Source: Kuafuiihalomonas sp964473255 (GTDB lineage Bacteria > Myxococcota > Kuafuiibacteriia > Kuafuiibacteriales > Kuafuiibacteriaceae). From it: a DNA stretch of 64,000 bases. Made by a program: the position numbers and the translations under genes. The stretch lies in assembly GCA_964473255.1 (NCBI GenBank), contig CAYYOT010000011.1, positions 36,335 through 100,334 on the forward strand, given 5' to 3'. A model generated the notes under the pieces. That model was not told where the DNA came from. It did no database searches and was given only the letters and a program-made list of their open reading frames with translations. Shown here piece by piece: positions 38,140-46,986 of the stretch (the stretch's first letter is position 1; every line of letters starts with the position of its first letter).

Positions 38140-39294
38140 ATGTTCCTCTCGAGTCCGGCCGCGAATCTCCCGTCGATTGGCATCGACGCCGCCCATCGTC
38201 AGCTCGTCTTGCGAGCCGCCGAGGTCGTGGAGCGGACCATCGAGCCCCGAGCGGACGACGAATCCGATGATGCCGCACGATTTTTGACTCGAGCCATGGG
38301 CGAAGCTGGGCTCTTGCGGGTGGCCACGGAGCTGGATGTCATGGGGGTGTGCCTCCTCCGCGAGATCGTCGCCCATGCGAGCGGTCTGGCCGACTCGATG
38401 TTGGCCCTGCAGGGACTGGGCTACGGGCCCATCGCGCTGGCCGGCACCCGGGAGCAAAAGGAGGCCTACGGACCACCGGTCCGTCGTGGAGAGTCGATCG
38501 CCGGCTTCGCGCTGACGGAACCGGAGGCCGGCAGTGACGTCGCCGCGCTCAGCACGCGGGCCGAGCGCCGAGGTGAGGAGTGGGTCTTGACCGGATGCAA
38601 GCGCTACATCACCAACGCGGGCATCGCCGACCACTACATCGTCTTCGCCCGCACGAGCGACGACGGCCATCGTGGAATCACGGCCTTCATCGTCCATGGT
38701 GACGAAGTGAGCGAGTGCGAACGCTACGAGCTGGTCGCGCCGCACCCCTGTGGCGAGCTCCGCTTCAACGGCGTTCGCATCCCCTCCGATCGACAGGTCG
38801 GCGAAGTCGGGCGCGGTTTTCATCTGGCCCTCAAGACGCTCGACCACTTTCGGGCGACGGTCGGTGCCGCGGCCACGGGTATGGCGGGTCGAGCGCTCCG
38901 CGAGAGCCTGGAGCGTTCCTGGACGCGTAATCAGTTCGGAAAGCCCATCGCCGAGTTTCAGCAGATCGGCGCCCACCTCGCCGACAGCTACACGGAGCTC
39001 GAAGCAGCACGGTTGCTGGTGTTTCGTGCCGCATCTTCGTTCGCCCGTGGTGATGCGGATGCGGGGCTCCACTCCAGTGCAGCCAAGATGTTCGCAACCG
39101 AATCCGCGCAGCGGATCATCGATCGCGCGGTTCAGATCTTCGGCGGTGACGGTGTTCGTCGGGGAACGACCGTCGAGCGCTTGTACCGTGAGATCCGTGC
39201 TTTGCGCATCTACGAAGGAACGACCGAAGTGCAGAAGCTCGTGATCAGTCGAGCGTTGGGTAAGCGAGCCAAGCAAGCGTCGGCGCGGGACTGA
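38140..39294 (+). CDS. Acyl-CoA dehydrogenase
   Basis: A 384-residue flavoprotein. FALTEPEAGSDVAALSTRAER is the central FAD/substrate motif, WVLTGCKRYITNAG follows, RNQFGKPIAEFQQIG is the C-terminal domain start, and the catalytic base is E359 in IYEGTTEVQ. It begins 3 bp after the crotonase stop, so the SDR, RidA, crotonase and dehydrogenase are one transcript. The usual N-terminal domain is a little short. The substrate is unknown; in similar gene sets it acts on a CoA-activated aromatic or alicyclic acid. Confidence 0.92.
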   Translation: MFLSSPAANLPSIGIDAAHRQLVLRAAEVVERTIEPRADDESDDAARFLTRAMGEAGLLRVATELDVMGVCLLREIVAHASGLADSMLALQGLGYGPIALAGTREQKEAYGPPVRRGESIAGFALTEPEAGSDVAALSTRAERRGEEWVLTGCKRYITNAGIADHYIVFARTSDDGHRGITAFIVHGDEVSECERYELVAPHPCGELRFNGVRIPSDRQVGEVGRGFHLALKTLDHFRATVGAAATGMAGRALRESLERSWTRNQFGKPIAEFQQIGAHLADSYTELEAARLLVFRAASSFARGDADAGLHSSAAKMFATESAQRIIDRAVQIFGGDGVRRGTTVERLYREIRALRIYEGTTEVQKLVISRALGKRAKQASARD

Positions 39295-39307
39295 CGTCGG
39301 AGCATCC

Positions 39308-40066
39308 GTGAGTTTTGTCGGCTTCATGCGAGCGACCGGCTTCGTCGTACTCGCGCTGGTCCTTCTGGTTTTCGCCTTTGGCCTCGTCGCTCACGAGCCC
39401 ATGCCGGACGGTGAACCGGGCCCGGCCGCCGATGCGCTGGCCCGCCGCTTGGAAGCCTACGCCCGCCCGGAAGCGTGGGCCGAGACTCGCTTCGTGCGCT
39501 GGACTTTTCGCGGTGTGAATCACCACGTGTGGGATCGAGAGCGCGGCTTCGCCCGAGTCACTCAAGGAAATAAGATCGTTTGGCTTCGGCTCTCCGATCG
39601 GACGGGTGTTGTTCGGAACGACGGGATCGAGCTGCACCACGAGCGGGCCCGCCGCGCGCGCGAAGCAGCATACGCGCGGTGGGTCAACGACAGCTTCTGG
39701 CTCAACCCTCTGGTCAAGCTCTTCGATCCGGGCACGAGCCGTGAACTCGTGCCCGGGCAAGAGGGCGGTCTTCTCGTCCTCTACGAGTCGGGGGGCGTAA
39801 CCCCCGGGGATGGTTACCTTTGGGAGGTCGATGCGCAGCAGCGTCCCGTCGCCTGGAGGATCTGGGCCCGGATCCTACCCATCGGCGGGATTCGTACCAC
39901 CTGGGAAGGCTGGCAGGAGCTTTCGACGGGGGCACGGGTCTCCACCGAGCATCGCGGTCGCGTCGGGGCTCTCCGCCTGACCGACGTCCGGGGCGGTCGT
40001 ACGTGGAGCGACGTGGGTTTCGAGGAGGATCCGTTCGCCCCTCTCTTCGAAGTCGGCTCCGATTAG
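39308..40066 (+). CDS. Membrane-anchored hypothetical periplasmic protein
   Basis: A 252-residue protein starting with GTG (an ATG 18 bp downstream is also possible). One membrane helix at residues 10-28 (GFVVLALVLLVFAFGLVAH) is followed by a beta-rich region with repeated Trp and Arg (RFVRWTFRGVNHHVWDRERGFARV; RTTWEGWQELSTGARV). The arrangement resembles LolA/LppX-like folds, but there is no motif to prove it. It begins 14 bp after the acyl-CoA dehydrogenase and precedes ffh by 58 bp. Confidence 0.55.
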   Translation: MSFVGFMRATGFVVLALVLLVFAFGLVAHEPMPDGEPGPAADALARRLEAYARPEAWAETRFVRWTFRGVNHHVWDRERGFARVTQGNKIVWLRLSDRTGVVRNDGIELHHERARRAREAAYARWVNDSFWLNPLVKLFDPGTSRELVPGQEGGLLVLYESGGVTPGDGYLWEVDAQQRPVAWRIWARILPIGGIRTTWEGWQELSTGARVSTEHRGRVGALRLTDVRGGRTWSDVGFEEDPFAPLFEVGSD

Positions 40067-40124
40067 GCTCGCCTTCCCGTGAGTGCTTGGGGCCCGCGGC
40101 CCGGATCGGCTATGTCTCCCCGGG

Positions 40125-41504
40125 ATGTTCGCTAACCTGGAGGACAAGTTCGCCGAGGTCTTCAAGAAGGTCCGGGGCCACGGCAAGCTGACCGAAGACA
40201 ACATCAAGGGCACGCTGCGCGAGGTCCGGCTCTCGCTGCTCGAAGCCGATGTACACTTCAAGGTCGTCAAGGAATTTGTCGGCGAAGTCAAAGCGCGGTG
40301 CATGGGACAGGAGGTCCAGGCTTCGCTCACGCCGGGACAAGAGTTCGTGCGCATCGTCGCCGAAGAGCTCACCAAGACCATGGGCTCCACCGCCGAGACG
40401 CTCGATCTGACGACCAAGCCTCCAGTCCCCATCCTGCTGATGGGTCTGCAAGGCTCGGGTAAGACGACGACTTCGGGAAAGCTCGCGCTCAGGTTGAAGG
40501 GAGAGGGCAAGCGTCCGCTCCTGGTTCCCGCGGACCTGCAGCGCCCGGCCGCCGTCGAGCAGCTCAAGTCGGTCGGACGGTCGGTCGGAGTCGATGTCTT
40601 CGATACGCAGCTCTCATCGACTCCCGAGCAGACGGTGAACGATGCCCTGGCTCAGGCTGACCGACGGGGCAACGAGATCGTGATCGTGGATACCGCGGGT
40701 CGTCTCGCGATCGACATCGAGCTGATGGAGGAGCTTCGCAGCGTCAAAGAGGCGGTCCAGCCGCGCTACTCGCTGCTGGTCGTCGATGCCATGACCGGTC
40801 AAGATGCCGTGAACGTTGCGTCGGAGTTTCAGGCCCAGGTCGGCATCGACGGGGTGATCATGACGAAGCTCGACGGCGATGCCCGCGGAGGCGCTGCGCT
40901 GTCCGTCCGCAAGATCACCGGCGCGCCCATATTCTTCGCGGGCGTCGGTGAAAAGTCGGACGCCCTCGAGGTGTTTCATCCCGACCGCGTCGCCCAGCGC
41001 ATTTTGGGCATGGGCGACGTGATGTCGCTGATCGAGCGCACGCAGTCCGCCTATGACGAAAAGCAAGCGAAGAAGATGGCCAAGAAGATCAAGAAGGCCG
41101 ACTTCTCGCTCGATGATTTTCGCGACCAAATGAAGATGATGCGTCAGATGGGCGACATGAAAGAACTGCTCGGCATGATTCCCGGGATGGCCCAGGCGAT
41201 GAAGAAGATGGGGAATCAAGGGCCCGACCCCGATAAAGAGATGCGGCGCATCGAGGCCATGCTGAACTCCATGACGCCCCAGGAACGCGCGAATCCCGAC
41301 ATTCTCAATGGGTCACGGCGCAAGCGCGTGGCTCTGGGAAGCGGTACCCAGGTTTCGGACCTGAATTCGTTTCTCAAGCGCTTTCGCGACGCACGGAAGA
41401 TGATGAAACGCATGTCGAAGATGGGGCCGGGGGGCCTGGCGCAAATGATGAGAGGCATGCCGGGGGGCATGGGTGGCGGCGGAATGCCGCCTTTTGGGCG
41501 ATGA
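40125..41504 (+). CDS. ffh: Signal recognition particle protein Ffh
   Basis: A 459-residue SRP54-type GTPase that targets nascent inner-membrane proteins. The N domain (FANLEDKFAEVFKKVRGHG) is followed by the G domain with GLQGSGKTTTSGKLA, the DTAGR motif and TKLDGDARGGAALS. The Met-rich M domain (QMKMMRQMGDMKELLGM, RRIEAMLNSM and a final Met/Gly-rich tail) binds 4.5S RNA. The ATG at 40125 is preferred because the 14 upstream residues in the open frame are not conserved. No 4.5S RNA gene was recognised nearby. Confidence 0.97.
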   Translation: MFANLEDKFAEVFKKVRGHGKLTEDNIKGTLREVRLSLLEADVHFKVVKEFVGEVKARCMGQEVQASLTPGQEFVRIVAEELTKTMGSTAETLDLTTKPPVPILLMGLQGSGKTTTSGKLALRLKGEGKRPLLVPADLQRPAAVEQLKSVGRSVGVDVFDTQLSSTPEQTVNDALAQADRRGNEIVIVDTAGRLAIDIELMEELRSVKEAVQPRYSLLVVDAMTGQDAVNVASEFQAQVGIDGVIMTKLDGDARGGAALSVRKITGAPIFFAGVGEKSDALEVFHPDRVAQRILGMGDVMSLIERTQSAYDEKQAKKMAKKIKKADFSLDDFRDQMKMMRQMGDMKELLGMIPGMAQAMKKMGNQGPDPDKEMRRIEAMLNSMTPQERANPDILNGSRRKRVALGSGTQVSDLNSFLKRFRDARKMMKRMSKMGPGGLAQMMRGMPGGMGGGGMPPFGR

Positions 41505-41514
41505 GGGGGTCGCC

Positions 41515-43164
41515 ATGAAGGCGTCGGATCTGTTCGTGCGCTGCCTCGAGGAGGAGGGCGTGGAGTACGTGTTCGCCGTTCCCGGCGAGGAGAATCTCGA
41601 CGTCGTGGAGTCTTTGCGGACTTCGAAGATCGAGCTGGTCGTCACTCGACACGAGCAGCATGCAGCGTTCATGGCTGCGACCTACGGTCGATTGACCGGT
41701 CGAGCCGGCGTCTGCATGGCGACTCTCGGCCCCGGTGCGACCAATCTACTGACCGGTATTGCATATGCGCAGCTCTGTGGCGTTCCGCTGGTCGCGATCA
41801 CCGGCCAGAAGGGCGTGAAACGCAATTGGCAGGGTAAGTTTCAACTCATCGACGTCGTCGGAACGTTCCGCCAAGTGACGAAGTGGAATCAGCAGATCGT
41901 CGACTGTCGCACCATCCCCCGATTCGTTCGATACGCGTTCAAAGTGGCCGAAGAAGAGCGCCCGGGGGCGTGTCATCTCGAATTACCGGAGGATGTCGCC
42001 GACGAGACGGTGGACGAAAGCGTACACCCGTTCCCTCGCGTGCGATTGCGACGACCCGTGCCCGACGACAAGGCCATCACTTCGGCCGTGGAGCTCGTAC
42101 GTTCGGCAAAGTGTCCTCTGGTTCTTCTTTCCGCCGGCGCCAACCGCAAGCGGGTGGGCAAGCAGCTATCTTTGTTCTTGGAGAAGCTCGGTGTATTCGC
42201 GGTCTCCACGCAGATGGGGAAGGGCGTGATCTCCGACCGTCACCCGCACTCCCTGGGCTGCTTGGGGATTCACAAGACGGACTACGTGCATGCGGCGGTC
42301 GAGGCGGCCGACCTGATCATCACCGTTGGCTACTCGATCATCGAGTATCCGCCCTTCGTATGGAATCGTGACGGCAAGAAGAAGATCCTCCATCTCGACT
42401 TCAGCGTGGCCGAACCCGACCAGTACTACAATCCCAGTGTTGAAGTCGTCGGCGACATTTCGAACGCGCTTTGGTCCATCCACTCCCGTTGGGACCCGAA
42501 AGACAGTTTCGAGACGCGTCGTATGGCGGTTCTGCGGCAGGAGCTTCGAGCAAGGCTGTCCGCGCCTCAGGAGACGACGTTTCCGCCTCGACCCCAACAG
42601 ATCGTTCGTGATGTGCGCGAGACGTTGGGCGATGAAGACATCATTTGCCTAGACAATGGGATCTATAAGCTCTGGTTCGCTCGCATGTACGAGACGTATG
42701 CCGATAATTCCGTGCTCCTGGATAACGCGCTAGCCACGATGGGAGCGGGTCTTGGCTCGGCGATGGCGGCGAAGATGGTCTTTCCCGAGCGAAAGGCGGT
42801 GGCCATCTGTGGTGACGGCGGATTCATGATGAATAGTCAGGATCTGGAGACGGCTGTCCGGCTTCGCTTGCCCATCGTGGTGCTCTTGCTTCGGGACGAT
42901 GGCTACGGCTTCATTCGCTGGAAACAGGAAGGAATGGGCTTTCCCGAGTTTGGCATGGACTTCGGCAACCCCGACTTCGTGAAGTACGCCGAGGCGTATG
43001 GGGCCGATGCGCTGCGGGTGACCGGGGAATACTCGCTGCGAGAAGCTCTGGTCGAGGCTCTGAGCCGTGCAGGGCCGGTCCTCATAGATTGTCCGATCGA
43101 CTATAGCCAGAACGCAGAGCTGTCCAAGGACCTCAGCTTGGACCTCGAGCATCTTCTAAGGTGA
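41515..43164 (+). CDS. ThDP-dependent decarboxylase/acetolactate synthase-like; candidate 2-oxoglutarate decarboxylase
   Basis: A 549-residue ThDP enzyme annotated by similarity as acetolactate synthase large subunit. The cofactor glutamate is E47 (RHEQ), and the ThDP motif is GDG (433-435). The Asn expected 24 residues later is R460 (LLLRDDGYG). The N-terminus (LEEEGVEYVFAVPGEENLDV) and the tail (FIRWKQEGMGF, FGNPDFVKYAEAYG) resemble the cyanobacterial proteins once called IlvB-like and shown to be 2-oxoglutarate decarboxylases. It sits 7 bp before an aldehyde dehydrogenase, as in those organisms. A real acetolactate synthase is the alternative; no small subunit gene is adjacent. A GAGGGGG site precedes the ATG. 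Confidence 0.8.
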   Translation: MKASDLFVRCLEEEGVEYVFAVPGEENLDVVESLRTSKIELVVTRHEQHAAFMAATYGRLTGRAGVCMATLGPGATNLLTGIAYAQLCGVPLVAITGQKGVKRNWQGKFQLIDVVGTFRQVTKWNQQIVDCRTIPRFVRYAFKVAEEERPGACHLELPEDVADETVDESVHPFPRVRLRRPVPDDKAITSAVELVRSAKCPLVLLSAGANRKRVGKQLSLFLEKLGVFAVSTQMGKGVISDRHPHSLGCLGIHKTDYVHAAVEAADLIITVGYSIIEYPPFVWNRDGKKKILHLDFSVAEPDQYYNPSVEVVGDISNALWSIHSRWDPKDSFETRRMAVLRQELRARLSAPQETTFPPRPQQIVRDVRETLGDEDIICLDNGIYKLWFARMYETYADNSVLLDNALATMGAGLGSAMAAKMVFPERKAVAICGDGGFMMNSQDLETAVRLRLPIVVLLLRDDGYGFIRWKQEGMGFPEFGMDFGNPDFVKYAEAYGADALRVTGEYSLREALVEALSRAGPVLIDCPIDYSQNAELSKDLSLDLEHLLR

Positions 43165-43171
43165 GGTGGTC

Positions 43172-44545
43172 ATGACCAAGGTAGTAAGTATAAATCCATA
43201 TGATGGTAGCGAGACGGCGAGCTACGAAATGATGTCCGACGCCGAGGCGGCGTCGACGGTCGCTGCTTGTCACTCCACGTACGTCGAGTGGCGTCGCTCG
43301 ACCTGGGAAGAACGCGCGCGTCTCATGCATGGCGCAGCCGAGATTCTTCGCGCACGCAAAGACGAGTATGCGCGGCTCATGACGAGTGAGATGGGCAAGC
43401 CGATAACCGGCGGCCGGGCGGAAGTCGAAAAGTGCGCTTGGGTTTGTGACTACTACGCGGAGCACGCGCGAGAGTTCCTCGATGACGTGCCGGCTCCCAG
43501 CGATGGGGTGAAGAGCTATACTCATTTCTCACCCATCGGCGTTGTCCTCGCCGTGATGCCGTGGAACTTCCCTCTCTGGCAGGTGTTTCGCTTCGCCGCG
43601 CCGGCGCTGATGGCGGGAAACGTCGGCGTTCTGAAGCATGCTTCCAACGTTTTCGGGTCGGCCCTGGCCATCGAGGCGGTGTTTCGCGACGCAGGTTTTC
43701 CGCAGGACGCTTTTCGAGCCCTGCTGGTCGGCTCGCGTCAGGTACGGTCCGTCATCGAACACGACAAAGTGCGAGCGGTAACGCTCACCGGCTCGACTCC
43801 CGCCGGTCGAGCCGTCGCCTCGCAGGCCGGTCACTGCCTGAAGAAGACGGTTCTGGAGTTGGGCGGGAGCGATGCCTACGTCATCCTTGATGATGCAGAC
43901 CTGGAGGCGGCCGCCGAGACCTGTGCGGCCAGTCGGCTGATCAATAGCGGTCAATCTTGCATCGCGGCCAAACGCTTCATCGTCACTCGAAAGAATCACG
44001 ACGCTTTCGTCGATGCTTTCGTGGCTCGAATCGAGGCTCGTCGAGTGGGAGACCCGTCTTTGGAGGATACGGATGTCGGTCCGCAGGCGCGTCACGATCT
44101 ACGCGATGAGCTTCATGAACAGGTCGAGCGGAGTGTCGCAGCCGGGGCGCAGGCCATCGTCGGGGGCAAGAAGCCGGAAGGGCCGGGCGCTTTCTACCCA
44201 CCTACCGTGCTCGTCGGCGTGAAGCCCGGTATGGCCGCCTACTCGGAGGAGCTATTCGGACCGGTGGCCAGCGTCATCCGCGCCGACGATGAGGCGGATG
44301 CGATTCGCATCGCCAACGATTCCGTTTTCGGACTCGGAGGTGCCGTCTTTTCCCGCGACGTCGAAAAGGCGGAACGACTAGCCGCTGAGGAGATGGATGT
44401 TGGCTGTTGCTTCGTCAACTCGTTCGTAAAGTCGGACCCTCGTCTCGCGTTCGGTGGGGTCAAGGAATCCGGTTACGGGCGGGAGTTGGGGCCCTTCGGA
44501 ATCCGGGAGTTCGTCAACATCAAGACCGTCTATGTGGGAAGCTGA
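43172..44545 (+). CDS. NAD(P)-dependent aldehyde dehydrogenase, probable succinate-semialdehyde dehydrogenase
   Basis: A 457-residue enzyme. Catalytic E229 (LELGGSDAYVIL) and C263 (NSGQSCIAAKRF) are in place, as are PWNFPLWQVFR, TGSTPAGRAVA and FGGVKESGYGRELG. The length and the NSGQSC motif fit the SSADH/GabD group, which oxidises succinate semialdehyde to succinate. It follows the ThDP enzyme closely, with an AGGTGG site before the ATG (a GTG 6 bp upstream is less likely). Together they could bypass a 2-oxoglutarate dehydrogenase. It converges on the SpoIIM-like gene with 19 bp between stops. Confidence 0.9.
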   Translation: MTKVVSINPYDGSETASYEMMSDAEAASTVAACHSTYVEWRRSTWEERARLMHGAAEILRARKDEYARLMTSEMGKPITGGRAEVEKCAWVCDYYAEHAREFLDDVPAPSDGVKSYTHFSPIGVVLAVMPWNFPLWQVFRFAAPALMAGNVGVLKHASNVFGSALAIEAVFRDAGFPQDAFRALLVGSRQVRSVIEHDKVRAVTLTGSTPAGRAVASQAGHCLKKTVLELGGSDAYVILDDADLEAAAETCAASRLINSGQSCIAAKRFIVTRKNHDAFVDAFVARIEARRVGDPSLEDTDVGPQARHDLRDELHEQVERSVAAGAQAIVGGKKPEGPGAFYPPTVLVGVKPGMAAYSEELFGPVASVIRADDEADAIRIANDSVFGLGGAVFSRDVEKAERLAAEEMDVGCCFVNSFVKSDPRLAFGGVKESGYGRELGPFGIREFVNIKTVYVGS

Positions 44546-44564
44546 GCCGACCTGAAATCAAGGC

Positions 44565-45542
44565 TCACTTGCCCGGAGTCGACCCCTCCAGCATACCGAG
44601 CACGAAGGCTGGCCAGGTGACTTCGACCAGCCAACCGACGACGACCAGTCCGCAGCCGATACCCGCGAGCAACGCCATCCCAGTGAGATCGGCGCGTCGC
44701 CTCCCAAAATCGATCCCCGCCCGCATTCCGGCGAGAGCCCCGGCCAGATACGCGATCGCTTCCAGGACGAGATGAGGAGCGATGGCCGCAACCGCCACCA
44801 GGACCCGGGCCGCGGGGTGGACGCCGACCGTGGCCCCTGAGCCCAGAAGAAAATAGAGGGCGACTGCCCACGCCGACGCGTTCCAGGTCAAGGTGAGCAG
44901 GGCGCCGAATCCGCGATACACGAACGCCAAGAGAAACGCCGACAGAAGCACCAGGAGGTTGTGGCCGAGCATTCCGTACGAACCGCGAAAGCGCGCGACT
45001 TCCAAGCCCTGCTCGTCCACGCGAGCGGCGGTCATGGCGAATCCGAATCGGTCCTCGACGCCCTGGGCGCCCAGCAGCACGCAGAGGCCGAAGTAGGCCA
45101 AGAACATTCCGGCCGCGAGTGGCGTCGTGGCGATCAAAGCTCGTCCCGCGTTGGCCAGCCTCGTCCGAAGACCGCGTCCACCGCCGACACGCCCCCCGCG
45201 TCGAACGAGCTGTTTGAAGCGACTGGACAGCCCCGCACTGCCCAAAAAGAGCGAAACGACGCCCGCATACTCGACGCCGACCGCGTGACCGAAGGCGAAC
45301 CCAACGATGGTGAAGAGCACGGCTTCGACGAGATATCGCGGCCAACGCAGGCCACCGTCCAAGTCTCGATAGGTCAGCGTGGCCAGCGTCGTGGTCAGCT
45401 GATGGTCGGGAATTTCGAGCTCGCGCCAGACATCCGAGGTCACGCTCGTCGAGTCCGGACGAATGACGGTCCGAGTGACCTCGACCGCAGACCGCGAGTC
45501 CTTCGAATCCGAGCTCGGATGCTCTTCCGATGGGCGGCCCAC
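44565..45542 (-). CDS. SpoIIM/DUF95-like multi-pass membrane protein
   Basis: A 325-residue inner-membrane protein with a soluble N-terminus of about 65 residues and about six membrane helices. The segment MLGHNLLVLLSAFLLAFVYRG and the final AIAPHLVLEAIAYLAGALAGMRAG show the SpoIIM (stage II sporulation protein M) family pattern of an Asn-rich helix followed by a PHxxxE-A-AG motif. In Bacillus SpoIIM takes part in engulfment peptidoglycan remodelling; in Gram-negative bacteria the role is unknown. It lies downstream of the fasciclin gene on the same strand. Confidence 0.75.
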   Translation of the reverse strand: MGRPSEEHPSSDSKDSRSAVEVTRTVIRPDSTSVTSDVWRELEIPDHQLTTTLATLTYRDLDGGLRWPRYLVEAVLFTIVGFAFGHAVGVEYAGVVSLFLGSAGLSSRFKQLVRRGGRVGGGRGLRTRLANAGRALIATTPLAAGMFLAYFGLCVLLGAQGVEDRFGFAMTAARVDEQGLEVARFRGSYGMLGHNLLVLLSAFLLAFVYRGFGALLTLTWNASAWAVALYFLLGSGATVGVHPAARVLVAVAAIAPHLVLEAIAYLAGALAGMRAGIDFGRRRADLTGMALLAGIGCGLVVVGWLVEVTWPAFVLGMLEGSTPGK

Positions 45543-45584
45543 GCCAGCGAGACTACGGGTTGTGGTCGGGAAGGGGAAGGGGCG

Positions 45585-45610
45585 GGCCAGACCCGCGAGC
45601 GGGTCTAGCC
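45585..45610. terminator. GC-rich hairpin between fasciclin and SpoIIM-like genes
   Basis: AGACCCG, a 4-base loop CGAG and CGGGTCT form a perfect 7-bp stem, with three further pairs beyond one mismatch. No T-tract follows on the minus strand, so it is not a complete Rho-independent terminator. It could slow polymerase or stabilise the 3' end of the fasciclin message. Confidence 0.35.
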
Positions 45611-45623
45611 CTCGAGCCGACGA

Positions 45624-46802
45624 TCAGCGAGTGATGACCAAATCGCCCAGTAAAGCGGCATCGACTTCATGGATGACTCCATTTGCGGCCGATGCGTGTC
45701 CGACGAGTTGGAGGGTCTCGCCGGTCGATACGGCGATCTTGTCACCGCCGTCCGAGGAGATCCGATGCCCGGAAAGAGTCTCCGCCGATGCGTCATCGAA
45801 GTTGTTGTAAGCCCCTTCGATGATGTGATTTTGCAGCAGAGCCTGCAGCTTCGGTTGCATCTGTTTCGAGGTGACGACCTCGAGCTCCAGCCCGGCCTCG
45901 ATCATCGTCTCATCGGAAAGTGCGAGTACGGTCATCGGGCGAGTCGGATCCGCGACCTCTTCGACGACGCCCGTAGCCTGCATCATGGCGTAGAAAAGGT
46001 TGTACCCGGCCTGAAGCGTCATGATCTGGGCCGTCATGACCGGCTCGAGTACGTTATCGATGCCGTTGACCATCCCGCGGTCCGATTCGCGGTTCGGCCG
46101 AGTGATCAGGGCCTTGTGCTTGTCGTGGGACGTCATGACGACGTTCGAGCCGAAATCGATCATCAGCGGCTGCAACGCGATCTCCGTGTCGGGATTGTCG
46201 CCGAGGTCGACCAGCTCACTGCGCCCCGGCACCATGTGCTGACGAATGGTCGCCTGCAAGAGCGCACGATTGGCCGGATTCTCGAAATCGCCCACCCGAG
46301 GCCAGGCATCGACGGCATCGTTCGTCGGCGCGAATACAGTGAACTCCGCACTCTCATTGTTGAAGACTTCGATCATCTCAGCCGCTTTGATCAGGTCGAT
46401 GAACCGCGTGAAACCATCGAGCTCCAGCCGGTCCAAAATCGTGCCCGGACGCGCGTCGGCGATCGGATTGTTGAGGAGCGGGTTGTTGCCTTCCTGGATC
46501 TCCATGTCGCCCGGCTCGCCGATCGTGGGGCGACTCTCGATGAGCACCTGGGTCCCACCCTGGGGATTCAAGCGCACGACCGGGAGGCGGACGTCGAGGT
46601 TGGCCGCGCTCTCCGACACGTCCGCCTGCCCGCTCTCGTCATCAGAGGCGACCGGCAAGTCACCCCCACAGCCGGCAGCGCCGCCCGTGGCTCGGCCAGT
46701 GAGGCCGCCCTGGTTGAAGCTGAAGGCGATCAAGGCCGCTCCGAAAATCGCGGCCGCCGTTACGATGTTTCGTGTAGTGTTCTTGTTCTTTTGCTCGTTC
46801 AA
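45624..46802 (-). CDS. Secreted/membrane-anchored protein with two fasciclin (FAS1) domains, TTG start
   Basis: A 392-residue protein. The start is a TTG (46802) because a full AAGGAGG sits 8 bases upstream; an ATG at 46850 lacks such a site. One hydrophobic segment near residues 12-30 (VTAAAIFGAALIAFSF) anchors or exports the protein. FAS1 domain 1 (about 115-250) has FTVFAPTNDAVDAW and MVNGIDNVLEP-type ends; domain 2 (about 255-390) has MTVLALSDETMIEAG and ANGVIHEVDAALLGD. FAS1 domains mediate adhesion. A GCGGDL motif after the helix has one Cys. Confidence 0.82.
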   Translation of the reverse strand: MNEQKNKNTTRNIVTAAAIFGAALIAFSFNQGGLTGRATGGAAGCGGDLPVASDDESGQADVSESAANLDVRLPVVRLNPQGGTQVLIESRPTIGEPGDMEIQEGNNPLLNNPIADARPGTILDRLELDGFTRFIDLIKAAEMIEVFNNESAEFTVFAPTNDAVDAWPRVGDFENPANRALLQATIRQHMVPGRSELVDLGDNPDTEIALQPLMIDFGSNVVMTSHDKHKALITRPNRESDRGMVNGIDNVLEPVMTAQIMTLQAGYNLFYAMMQATGVVEEVADPTRPMTVLALSDETMIEAGLELEVVTSKQMQPKLQALLQNHIIEGAYNNFDDASAETLSGHRISSDGGDKIAVSTGETLQLVGHASAANGVIHEVDAALLGDLVITR

Positions 46803-46810
46803 TGTCGGTC

Positions 46811-46817
46811 CCTCCTT
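46811..46817 (-). promoter_or_regulatory. Full Shine-Dalgarno that selects a TTG start
   Basis: AAGGAGG on the minus strand, with 8 bases to the TTG at 46802. It is one of the best ribosome sites in the window and is the evidence for the non-ATG start of the fasciclin gene. Confidence 0.7.
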
Positions 46818-46986
46818 CGACACACCGGGCAGTGGCGTCCGGTTCGCCATTCGATCAGAATTTTTCGTCGAGCCATGAGAATAGATCAAGGACGCCCGAT
46901 AGTAATCGATGCGCCGCATCACAGCCTGTCCCCACGGACCATCGAATTGACGGGCTCCTACGGGGTGGTGGATGGGCCAAAGACTC

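Noticed and set aside
37351..39327. A long open frame of about 658 codons antisense to the crotonase and acyl-CoA dehydrogenase genes
   Set aside because: It mirrors two well-supported enzymes and reads as a low-complexity Arg/Gly/Asp/Glu-rich product without any motif. High GC content creates long antisense frames.
44543..44567. TGAGCC/GGCTCA inverted repeat between the aldehyde dehydrogenase and SpoIIM-like genes
   Set aside because: The stem is only 6 bp with a 13-base loop and no T-tract, and it overlaps both stop codons, so it does not look like a terminator.
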